A DNA stretch of 18,546 nt, from positions 16,091 through 34,636 of the forward strand of contig DDSL01000155.1 in NCBI GenBank assembly GCA_002343825.1, written 5' to 3'. This DNA is from Chthonomonas sp. UBA2391 (GTDB lineage: Bacteria; Armatimonadota; Fimbriimonadia; Fimbriimonadales; Fimbriimonadaceae). The notes beneath the pieces were generated by a model. The model was not told the origin of the DNA. It worked only from the letters and a program-made list of their open reading frames with translations, and searched no databases. This document shows, in pieces, positions 1-6,292 of the stretch; the stretch's first letter is position 1, and each line of letters starts with the position of its first letter. The position numbers and the translations under genes are program-made.

Positions 1-65
1 ACGCGCTAGTTTCAGGTACTAGTGCCTTCACGGGCGTGCTGGTTCGAGTCCAGTCTTGGGCACCA
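1..65 (+). tRNA. tRNA-Leu(CAG), 5' part missing at window edge
   Basis: This is the 3' portion of a class II (long variable arm) tRNA. The anticodon stem pairs bases 6-10 with 18-22. The seven-base loop at 11-17 carries the anticodon CAG at 13-15, which reads CUG (leucine). A short variable-arm hairpin follows (GCC at 24-26 with GGC at 33-35). The T stem is 38-42 with 50-54, around a TTCGAGT loop. The 3' acceptor strand is 55-61, followed by discriminator A62, as expected for tRNA-Leu, and an encoded CCA at 63-65. The D arm and the 5' acceptor strand lie before the window. The isotype rests on the anticodon, the long variable arm and A73 agreeing. Confidence 0.93.
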
Positions 66-178
66 TTTTGACTTCACGAGCCTCGGGAGTCCCGCAGGTA
101 CACTCCTCACCCGATGAGGGGGAGGATCTTGCTCGGGGGTGAGCCACGCGGTGCCCAAGTTCAGGCTTGGTCTGACAA

Positions 179-720
179 ATGAAGCGTTCTGACTGGGAAG
201 ATGCCCCCGATGTCCGGAAGGCCCTAGTGACGCTTGGGCAAGGCTCGTCGAACGCTACTCCGGCTATATCTTCGCTCTCCTGCGGTCAGCCCGGGTCCCT
301 GAGAGTGACCAGCCCGATGCCTTTCAATACGGCTTTGTCGAACTCTTCAAAAATCTCGGCAACCTCAAGACCACGCACAACCTAACCCCATGGATTCGGC
401 AAACGGCGTTGCGCCATGCGATTCGGCTTAGGGGCAAACTTGCCCGGACCGAGGCGCTTCCCGAATACGACCTCCCGGGAGACTCGGCGATGGAACAGGA
501 GTTCCAACAATCCGAGCAGAACCTCGTGATTCGACAAGCGGTCGAGTCGCTCAAGGAGAAGTGCCGTCAGCTGGTCACCATGCTCTTTTTGGAAGATCCG
601 CCCCGCCCCTACGATGAAGTCGCACGGGAACTCGGATTGCAGATCGGGTCGATAGGAAGTGCCCGGGCCTGCTGCCTTGAAGCGCTGAAGTCGGCGCTAC
701 GGTCCCGGGGGATCGTGTGA
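179..720 (+). pseudogene. ECF-type RNA polymerase sigma-70 factor, interrupted by a one-base frameshift
   Basis: Read in one frame from 244 on, this gives a sigma region 2 (LVERYSGYIFALLR..., then PWIRQTALRHA) and a region 4 helix-turn-helix (CRQLVTMLFLEDPPRPYDEVARELGL, then a GSIG...R..CLEAL signature). It is an alternative sigma factor. That frame has no ATG, GTG or TTG between an in-frame stop at 190-192 and a TTG at 409, and a protein starting at 409 would lack region 2. The ATG at 179 sits just after a TGA at 173-175, in another frame. It encodes a plausible ECF N terminus (MKRSDWEDAPDVRKAL) that loses sense after about base 227. One extra base near 227-229 would join the two into a 180-residue factor, a normal ECF length. 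A natural deletion and an assembly error look the same here. The stop overlaps the next gene's GTG start by four bases, so the two were translationally coupled. Confidence 0.8.
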
Positions 721-1375
721 CCGTAAACGATTGGGTCAAGACGTGTCAGAGCGAAGTTCCGGTACCCAAGGAACTCGCAACCCCTGAAACCGTTTCGGAA
801 CTCGTTCAGGAAGCGATGGCGGTGATTCGCCAAGACCTCTCCCGAGCCCGGGTTCTGGCCAAGGTCGCCCTCAAGCTGGCTCGTAGGTTGAAGGACCCCT
901 TGAGCATGGGTAAGGCGCACCGGATCCATGGGCACACTCACCTCTTAGCCGGGCATTCTAAGAGCGCCCTACGGAATTACGAAGCGGCTTGGAAATGCTT
1001 TGCCGAAGCCCCAATCGAGCAGGGCAACACGGCGGTCACAATGCTCCAAGCCCTCGCCTACTTGGGGCAATACGAGCGGGCATTTGAGATCGGCAACCAA
1101 GCGATCGACGTCTTTCTCGCCAACGGCGACGAGTTCCGCGCGGCCCGGATCCGAGCAAACCTCGGCAATACGCTCCACCGACTGGACCGGCTTGAAGAGG
1201 CGAAGGCGGAGTTCGAGGCCGCGATTCCGGTCCTGACCGCTCACCAGACCCACGACGACCTCGCCATCGTAATGCGGAACTTTGCCGTCGTGCTGATGGG
1301 CCTGCAAGATTACGATGCCGCCGACGCCCTCTATAGTGAGGCTCGGCGAAACGCCACTTTTCGCCGAAACTCAGA
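717..1375 (+). pseudogene. TPR half of a frameshifted TPR-CHAT protein
   Basis: The GTG start at 717 overlaps the sigma stop (GTGA). Residues 1-215 form about four tetratricopeptide-like helix pairs, at roughly 61-96, 101-137, 141-175 and 178-212. Typical hydrophobic and small-residue spacing is visible, for example RANLGNTLHRLDRLEEAKAEF. TPRs are protein-interaction scaffolds and commonly sit before CHAT protease domains as the sensing part. After Phe215 (codon 1359-1361) the frame runs on to a stop at 1806-1808, but this tail is Arg/Gly/Pro-rich nonsense, out of frame with the CHAT domain. Removing one T from the TTTT at 1358-1361 joins this half to the CHAT half in a 545-residue protein. 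The end coordinate given here is the approximate point where the frame stops making sense. Confidence 0.8.
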
Positions 1376-2355
1376 TCCCAACACCTTTGCCTGGCGAGCG
1401 AATCATCGAGTTCTTCTCCGACTCGGGACTGCTCTCGTGCTATGTATTGGAAGGAGAAACGGTGCGGGAGTATGTCCTCGGGTCAACCGAGGCCCTGGCC
1501 GAGCAAGCCCACTACTTCCACCTCAACCGAACCCGGACATCCCCTGGCGGGTTGCGGCTCGCGGAGAAGGCGCTAGCAGCCGCGGCGGATCTGCTTGCGC
1601 CCGTTCTGGCCGACGCCCCGGCCCGAAGCTCGATCGGGCGGGACGGCCCGTTGGCCACCTTGCCGATCCACGCCCTTCCGATCGGATCCGACCGGCTCTA
1701 TCAAAGACACCAGGTCGCGACGATCCCCAATGCGAGTCTCCTCCACGCGATTCGAACTCGGCCACCTCGGGAGGGTCGGGGCTGCTTGCTGGTCGGCTCG
1801 GGGGATGACCTTGCTCCCGAAATCGAGACCGAGCTCGCGACCCTCAGCCGGATCCTGGGGACCCCGTCGGTCCGGACGCTCGATGAGCTCGATGCCCAGA
1901 TTGGCCAGGCCGGCTGGATCCATCTGGCCGCACATGGCATCGTTCGGGAAGACCAGCCCCTCCTGAGCTCGATGCGACTCGCCGGATTTGATTGGACGGT
2001 CTTCGATGTCTTCCAGCGCTCGCTTTCCGCCGGACTCACCGTTCTCAGCGGATGCAGCACCGGCGTCTCAAGCGTCGAGGTCGGATTGGAATCCCAAGGG
2101 TTCATCGAGGCCCTCTTGGCCGCTGGATCTCGGACGGTGATCGCGAGTCTGTGGGATGCGGCTGACGGCCCTACCGCCTTTTGGATGACCGCATTCTATG
2201 AAGCCCTCACGTCGGCGGAAGCGCCCGAGGCTTTCCGACTCGCGACCGACCGCACCCGAGCCGAGTGGGAACACCCCGGCCTCTGGTCCACTTTTTCACT
2301 TTTTGGTGAATCGGATCTTTTCCGTGCATCAAACCTCATCTCCACAACCCCATAG
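1315..2355 (+). CDS. CHAT-domain caspase-like cysteine protease (C-terminal half of the TPR-CHAT gene)
   Basis: This open frame encodes a complete-looking CHAT domain of the caspase-HetF-associated-with-TPR family (clan CD cysteine proteases). From the first possible codon at 1315, it has an entry strand LPGERIIEFFSDSGLL (about 25-40), then GPLATLPIHALPIG (111-124). The catalytic histidine is His207 in IHLAAHG, the catalytic cysteine is Cys247 in VLSGCSTG, and the closing GSRTVIASLWDAAD motif follows. Both catalytic residues are present. Meaningful sequence probably begins near 1360; the ATG at 1315 lies inside the TPR half in another frame and has no obvious ribosome binding site. It is probably one gene with 717-1375, broken by an extra T in the TTTT at 1358-1361. 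Translation by frameshifting, or a free-standing CHAT domain, cannot be excluded. The likely role is cleaving a partner protein in response to a signal sensed by the TPRs. Confidence 0.85.
   Translation: MPPTPSIVRLGETPLFAETQIPTPLPGERIIEFFSDSGLLSCYVLEGETVREYVLGSTEALAEQAHYFHLNRTRTSPGGLRLAEKALAAAADLLAPVLADAPARSSIGRDGPLATLPIHALPIGSDRLYQRHQVATIPNASLLHAIRTRPPREGRGCLLVGSGDDLAPEIETELATLSRILGTPSVRTLDELDAQIGQAGWIHLAAHGIVREDQPLLSSMRLAGFDWTVFDVFQRSLSAGLTVLSGCSTGVSSVEVGLESQGFIEALLAAGSRTVIASLWDAADGPTAFWMTAFYEALTSAEAPEAFRLATDRTRAEWEHPGLWSTFSLFGESDLFRASNLISTTP
1344..1366. repeat. Perfect 8-bp inverted repeat at the TPR/CHAT frame junction
   Basis: CGGCGAAA at 1344-1351 is the exact reverse complement of TTTCGCCG at 1359-1366, separated by a seven-base loop. 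The 3' arm includes three of the four Ts whose length decides whether the TPR and CHAT halves are in frame. Such quasi-palindromes can promote replication slippage and can also produce sequencing errors. An mRNA hairpin here could also influence translation. Confidence 0.6.
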
Positions 2356-2373
2356 AAACCGAAGGAATCAATC

Positions 2374-2928
2374 GTGAAGATCACCTGGGAACACCTCATC
2401 GACTACGCACGCGGAATTGCCAGCCCCCAAGTGGCCGCCGCCATTGAGAGCGATCCGGCTTCCATGAAGGAGGTCGAACTTCTCCGCCGAGTCCACAAAG
2501 CCAGCCGAGAGGAAGCCCCGGAGAACTGGGTCCAGCGGGCCAAGGCCCTCATCCCCAATCTTGCCAAGAGTACGTCGCCTCTTCGCGGTCGGCTCGTCTT
2601 TCAATCCGCAGGTCCCGTTGCCGGTTTTCGCTCTGGAACCCAGCAAGCTCGCCAGTCTCGCTACGAGTTTGATGATGCCACGCTGGAAATTCGCGTTGAA
2701 AAAGAGAGTAGTGGTGTGCGAATTGCAGGAGTGTATGAGTCCGCGGCGGGCTCTGCCGTGACCGTAGGCACCGAGAAAACCTGGCTCACCACCAGCGATG
2801 AAGACGGCCAATTCACGATGGTCCTTCCTGAGGGTGAAAAGATTCTAAGGCTCCAAGTCTTGGAAGACGGCCCTCTTCTCGAAGTGGAGATCGAAAATGA
2901 AGATGAGAAGTTGGATCCTCGCAGTTAG
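2374..2928 (+). CDS. Anti-sigma-like protein with a C-terminal beta-rich domain (function unproven)
   Basis: The protein has 184 residues, with a GTG start at 2374 preceded by GAAGGA at 2361-2366, seven bases away. The N terminus (WEHLIDYARGIASPQVAAAIESD, then MKEVELLRRVHKA) resembles the helical anti-sigma domain of ZAS-type proteins, in which a helix is followed by a metal-binding HxxxCxxC. Here there is no cysteine at all, so any such domain would be zinc-free. No transmembrane segment is evident, so it should be cytoplasmic. Residues about 105-180 (YEFDDATLEIRVEK..., then a TSDEDGQFTMVLPEG stretch) look like a small beta-sandwich reminiscent of carboxypeptidase-regulatory-like domains. 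It lies 18 bases after the CHAT stop and overlaps the subtilase start by 32 bases. Sequestering the sigma factor, or being a CHAT substrate, is inference from this context. No named family was recognised with certainty. Confidence 0.6.
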   Translation: MKITWEHLIDYARGIASPQVAAAIESDPASMKEVELLRRVHKASREEAPENWVQRAKALIPNLAKSTSPLRGRLVFQSAGPVAGFRSGTQQARQSRYEFDDATLEIRVEKESSGVRIAGVYESAAGSAVTVGTEKTWLTTSDEDGQFTMVLPEGEKILRLQVLEDGPLLEVEIENEDEKLDPRS

Positions 2929-4219
2929 TGCCGTTGCCCTTTCGGGGTTTGCTCACGGGCAATCGAGATACATCCTGCGTTACACCGAAAGTGTCCCGCT
3001 CGCGGCGTTTCTTGCCCAGTACCAGCTTGAACTTGAAGCCACGGTGAACGGCCAACCCATCCACAGCGTGGTCGATCCCCTTCTGCGCAACCCCGACCTT
3101 CTGATTCAGCAGATCTCGGACGATACCGATGACGACGTCTCGGTCGAACGGGACCAAGTGGTGCAGCTCCCGATATTGGATCTCGACCGATACCAGTCTT
3201 CGGGGATTCGCGATCTGCAAAACGAGATCGACAGGAGCTTCCCGGTCGATTTCTTCCGGCGCTCGGTCCCGAGCGAGTTCGTCCGACAAAGAGCGGTTTC
3301 TCAGGCCCAAATTGCCTCAAGTTGGTATGCCCACGGCACGGGCAGTGGGATCGTCGCGGTCATCGACACGAGAGTGGATCGTGGACACTCCTTCTTTCGG
3401 CACTCCTTGGTTCCCGGAATCGACTATCTGGATCCATCGGGGGATGGGTCGGAGCTCCGCGGACTCTCCGACGAAGTCCTTGCCTTGATCAATCCGACCA
3501 CTACGCCGCTCCTGGGTCGGCGCTGGAGGTTCGTCTCAAAGGGACACTCCGCCCGGTTTGAGCCTTCGGCCCTCTCGAACCCTGCCATCAACAGTGTCCC
3601 GCTCGGACTCGGGCACGGAACGATGGTCGCCGGGGCTATCCGGCTGGTGGCGCCCAATGCTCGCATCCTGCCGATTCGGGCTTTTGGCCAATCCGGTACG
3701 GGTCGGCTCTTCCACGTGATCCAAGGAATCCACGATGCGACGGCACGAAACGCTCGCGTGATCAATCTCAGCCTGAACACCTATGTCTATTCCCCCGAAC
3801 TGGAACGGACGACGGCCCAAGTTTCGGATCAGGGAGTAATCCTCGTAGCTTCGACCGGGAACGACGGGTTGACCAACATCCCCAGTTACCCAGCAAGCTT
3901 GCCCAAGGTCACGGGCGTGGCGTCGGTGAACACCTGGAATCGCCGCAGTCTGTTCAGCAATGCGGGAGCGGACCTCACCTGGGTCTCGGCACCCGGCGAA
4001 GCGGTCTATCTTCCCTTCCTCGGCCAGCGATGGGCTGCGGGCTGGGGCACCTCGTTCTCAGCTCCGCTGGTCTCCGGCCTGGCGGCCAAGGTAGTCAACC
4101 GACGTCCGGGCGCAACCTATAGCGACCTGCAAAGTGCGCTTGGGCGCAGTCTTCCTCTCGGCGATCCGAACCTGGGCCACGGAAGCTTGCAAGTCGCGAA
4201 TTCCATGACGGGCCTCTGA
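2897..4219 (+). CDS. Secreted S8 family (subtilisin-like) serine peptidase
   Basis: The protein has 440 residues. A signal peptide (MKMRSWILAVSAVALSGFAHG) should direct export, with cleavage near residue 21. Residues about 24-135 probably form a prodomain. The catalytic triad is clear: Asp157 in VAVIDTRVD, His240 in GLGHGTMVAGAI and Ser386 in GTSFSAP. The oxyanion-hole Asn322 is in VASTGNDG. The distance from Asp to His (83 residues) is much longer than in subtilisin BPN' (Asp32 to His64), so an insertion of about 50 residues (near 170-235) sits there. The start at 2897 has GGAG upstream at good spacing; Met at 2903 is the alternative. It is the last gene of the sigma/CHAT cluster and overlaps the previous gene, suggesting coupled translation. 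It is likely the exported output of that system. Its substrate is unknown. Confidence 0.93.
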   Translation: MKMRSWILAVSAVALSGFAHGQSRYILRYTESVPLAAFLAQYQLELEATVNGQPIHSVVDPLLRNPDLLIQQISDDTDDDVSVERDQVVQLPILDLDRYQSSGIRDLQNEIDRSFPVDFFRRSVPSEFVRQRAVSQAQIASSWYAHGTGSGIVAVIDTRVDRGHSFFRHSLVPGIDYLDPSGDGSELRGLSDEVLALINPTTTPLLGRRWRFVSKGHSARFEPSALSNPAINSVPLGLGHGTMVAGAIRLVAPNARILPIRAFGQSGTGRLFHVIQGIHDATARNARVINLSLNTYVYSPELERTTAQVSDQGVILVASTGNDGLTNIPSYPASLPKVTGVASVNTWNRRSLFSNAGADLTWVSAPGEAVYLPFLGQRWAAGWGTSFSAPLVSGLAAKVVNRRPGATYSDLQSALGRSLPLGDPNLGHGSLQVANSMTGL

Positions 4220-4228
4220 CCCCCATCC

Positions 4229-4246
4229 GGAAGGTGGTAGCCTTCC
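4229..4246. terminator. Short hairpin after the subtilase gene
   Basis: GGAAGG at 4229-4234 pairs with CCTTCC at 4241-4246 around a six-base loop. It begins nine bases after the subtilase stop and ends six bases before the next start codon. There is no T run, so it is not a classic intrinsic terminator. It could instead tune translation of the DUF423 gene. Confidence 0.3.
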
Positions 4247-4252
4247 TTCTGG

Positions 4253-4624
4253 ATGAGATTTTGGGCCGGGGTCGGAGCGATCTTCTGCTTTTTGAGCGTG
4301 GGGTTGGGCGCGTTTGCCGCCCATGCCCTGGAGGATGTCCTCACGGCCTATGGGCGACAAGTCTGGCAGACCGGAATTCAATATCACCAGCTACACGGTC
4401 TTGCCTTAGTTTCCCTCGGGTTCTTGCCTCTTTCGGATCGGGTTCGTCCGAGAGTCGGGAGCCTTTGGGCCGCCGGGATCGTGATCTTTTCGGGGAGCCT
4501 CTATCTGCTCGCGGTCTCTGGGATCCGGTGGCTTGGGGCCATCACCCCCATTGGCGGAATTTGCTTTTTGGTTGGCTGGGCGATGCTGGCTGTCGACCTG
4601 TTTCGTCGTAGAGAAACGCAGTGA
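4253..4624 (+). CDS. DUF423 family small membrane protein (YgdD-like)
   Basis: The 123-residue integral membrane protein has about four hydrophobic segments. It shows the DUF423 (COG2363) pattern: GLGAFAAHAL near the N terminus, WQTGIQYHQLHGLALV in the middle, then FSGSLYLLAVSG and LGAITPIGGICFLVGW. Length is typical for the family (about 120-130). The family is widespread but has no firmly established biochemical role. The ATG at 4253 is used because the family motif begins directly after it; the ribosome binding site is weak. Its stop overlaps the GTG of the following lipoprotein gene by four bases, so the two are co-translated. Confidence 0.9.
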   Translation: MRFWAGVGAIFCFLSVGLGAFAAHALEDVLTAYGRQVWQTGIQYHQLHGLALVSLGFLPLSDRVRPRVGSLWAAGIVIFSGSLYLLAVSGIRWLGAITPIGGICFLVGWAMLAVDLFRRRETQ

Positions 4625-5190
4625 GGAACTGGATCTGGATTTTTGTTTTGGGTTGCGGGCTCTTGGGCGGAGGATGTCTCCCTCACGCCGATGTTCCGCG
4701 CGACCGCTTGGCCCCGACGTTTAAGGGTCAAGCGCCGCGCGACCAAGAGCACTACTCGCTGCTCGACCTCTTGCGAAAAGGTCCTGTTCTGGCCGTTTTC
4801 ATTCCTCGGTCGCTGGAGAACGCCGGCGAGCGACTGGCCTACTTTGAACTTGTGGCCAAGGCCCGCCCCAAGGGCGTGACGGTGATCGGCCTGATCCCCG
4901 GCACGGAGAAGGACGCGGCCGACTGGGTCGCGGCCAACAAGCCTGGCTTTGCGGTGATTCCCGACGTCGATGGGCACTATGCCGAGCAATATCAGGTGAC
5001 GGCGGGGCCGGTGGCGTTTTTGATCGCCCGGTCGAGCGAGAAGATTGGGCCCTACTCGGTGCTGAATCAGGCGGAGCTCGAAAAGATTCAAGCCGAGCTT
5101 GCGCGATTGACGGGTTCGGCGGGGTCAGCAATCGATCTTTCGAATGCAGCGAAGGGGTCAGGGCCGGTGGTGGAATTTGCCGCACCTTGA
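4621..5190 (+). CDS. Thioredoxin-fold lipoprotein lacking the redox cysteines
   Basis: The 189-residue protein has a GTG start in a GTGA overlap with the DUF423 stop. The N-terminal hydrophobic segment ends in GLLGGGC (Cys19), a somewhat atypical lipobox since the -3 residue is Gly, so lipid anchoring is likely but not certain. The body follows the peroxiredoxin/TlpA-like order: APTFKG, a GPVLAVFIPRSLENAGE strand-helix where the CxxC or peroxidatic Cys would be, GVTVIGLIPG, an AVIPDVDGHYAEQYQV stretch, and a cis-Pro-type GPVAFLI. The only cysteines are at positions 12 and 19, in the signal region. It therefore cannot do thiol redox chemistry and may be a binding or scaffolding variant. The last 25 residues (after about 163) look disordered. 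Confidence 0.75.
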   Translation: MRNWIWIFVLGCGLLGGGCLPHADVPRDRLAPTFKGQAPRDQEHYSLLDLLRKGPVLAVFIPRSLENAGERLAYFELVAKARPKGVTVIGLIPGTEKDAADWVAANKPGFAVIPDVDGHYAEQYQVTAGPVAFLIARSSEKIGPYSVLNQAELEKIQAELARLTGSAGSAIDLSNAAKGSGPVVEFAAP

Positions 5191-5204
5191 GGGCGGGGCG
5201 GGAT

Positions 5205-5235
5205 CCAGGGCGACGCGAAGCGTCGGGGCCCCTGG
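5205..5235. terminator. GC-rich hairpin between convergent genes
   Basis: CCAGGG (5205-5210) followed by CGACGC (5211-5216) pairs with GCGTCG (5220-5225) and CCCTGG (5230-5235). The loop is GAA and there is a four-base bulge (GGGC, 5226-5229). A second small hairpin, CCGGG/CCCGG, lies at 5249-5261. They fill the 74 bp between the convergent lipoprotein and HD-GYP genes, a natural place for a bidirectional terminator. There is no T run on either strand. Confidence 0.4.
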
Positions 5236-5264
5236 GTCGGGATTGGCCCCGGGCCGCCCGGCGA

Positions 5265-6200
5265 CTAGGCCGCCTTCTTGAAGTTCTCGGTGGTCAGGAT
5301 CTGGTGGACCACTTCTTCGGGCATGTGAAGGTGTCCGCCTCCGGAGTACTCCCCATTTCGGTCGATGATCATCTTGAGCCTTGGCAGGGCCTTGTTGAAC
5401 GCGACTACCACCTCGGGGTCGAAGTGGGTGCCACTGTCGTTGTTGATGATCGCGATCGCTTTTTCCAGGGGCATCGGCTCCTTATAGGGGCGGCGCTGGG
5501 TGAGAGCATCAAAGACATCGGCCACGGCGACGATGCGTCCCTCCAGCGGGATTTCTTCCCCTTTCAGCCGGTTGGGATACCCCGTTCCATCCCACTTCTC
5601 GTGGTGGGTCCAAGTGACCACCTCGGCCAGCTCAAGCATCGGAGAGCTGACGCCCTCGAGAAGCTCTCCACCGACCCGAACGTGCCACTCCATGATCTTC
5701 CTTTCATCGGGATCGAGTCGCCCTGGCTTGTGCAGGATTGAATCTGGAACCGCGATCTTGCCGATATCGTGCAGCTGGGCGGCCAGAAAGAGGAGCTTGG
5801 CGCTTCCTTCGGCGACCCCCATGTGCATCGCAATCTCTTGGGCAAACCGGCCGACTCGGTAACAGTGTTCATAGGTCGCACCGTCGCGCATCTCGGCCGC
5901 ACTGGCCAGCCGGGTGAGGATCTCCACTTGGCTATCGACGACGGCCTGGTGGGCTACAAAAATCCGATTGACCAGACGAGCAACAAGAAGATAGAGCGCA
6001 AGGCTGCCCGCCGCGAGGTACCCGATAATCTGCGCAGCTGAGACCATGAAGGCCGCATTGAGGATCTTGCTATAGTTTTCGGGGAGGTGGAGTTCTGTGA
6101 TCGGCCACTGGCTCACAGCCCCGACCACGACGAACAACGAGGCAACCCAAAAGAAGGTCCGGGCCAAGGTTGCCGCGATGGCCTTTGGGCTCTGGGTCAT
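5265..6200 (-). CDS. Membrane-anchored HD-GYP domain phosphodiesterase (probable cyclic-di-GMP hydrolase)
   Basis: From the ATG at 6200 the product has 311 residues. Two transmembrane helices (about 15-30 and 48-75) flank a short external loop. A linker then leads to an HD-GYP domain with HDIGKIAVP (His144/Asp145), EWHVRVGGELL, THHEKWDGTGYP (His199/His200, GYP at 207-209) and DALTQRRPYK. These are the metal-binding and signature motifs of phosphodiesterases that degrade cyclic-di-GMP (some act on cGAMP). The frame extends upstream to 6272, but the extra 24 residues are polar, lie before the first membrane helix and run toward the divergent gene, so 6200 is preferred. It has no receiver domain. 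It could sense membrane or periplasmic cues through its loop. It is divergent from the GH26-like gene. Confidence 0.93.
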   Translation of the reverse strand: MTQSPKAIAATLARTFFWVASLFVVVGAVSQWPITELHLPENYSKILNAAFMVSAAQIIGYLAAGSLALYLLVARLVNRIFVAHQAVVDSQVEILTRLASAAEMRDGATYEHCYRVGRFAQEIAMHMGVAEGSAKLLFLAAQLHDIGKIAVPDSILHKPGRLDPDERKIMEWHVRVGGELLEGVSSPMLELAEVVTWTHHEKWDGTGYPNRLKGEEIPLEGRIVAVADVFDALTQRRPYKEPMPLEKAIAIINNDSGTHFDPEVVVAFNKALPRLKMIIDRNGEYSGGGHLHMPEEVVHQILTTENFKKAA

Positions 6201-6292
6201 GAAGACCCCGCGAAGTGATGCCCGCTCCCCCTGCTTTCTCATCCCAGCCATATCCCAACTGGTACATTCCACAGAGACCCCGGGGGTTTGAG

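Noticed and set aside
68..104. Promoter for the sigma/CHAT operon (TTGACT at 68-73, TACACT at 99-104)
   Set aside because: The spacing of 25 bases is too long for a standard sigma-70 promoter, and no other convincing pair was seen in 66-178.
233..240. Eight-base copy of the tRNA-Leu 3' end (CTTGGGCA) as an integration site
   Set aside because: It is too short to mean anything, lies inside the sigma gene, and no integrase gene or longer repeat of the tRNA end was seen in the window.
1376..1808. C-terminal continuation of the TPR reading frame (to the stop at 1808)
   Set aside because: It is Arg/Gly/Pro-rich without any family pattern and overlaps the well-conserved CHAT domain in another frame, so it is an out-of-frame tail.
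6201..6272. N-terminal extension of the HD-GYP protein to 6272
   Set aside because: The extra 24 residues precede the first membrane helix without any domain pattern and crowd the divergent promoter region. The ATG at 6200 is a simpler start.
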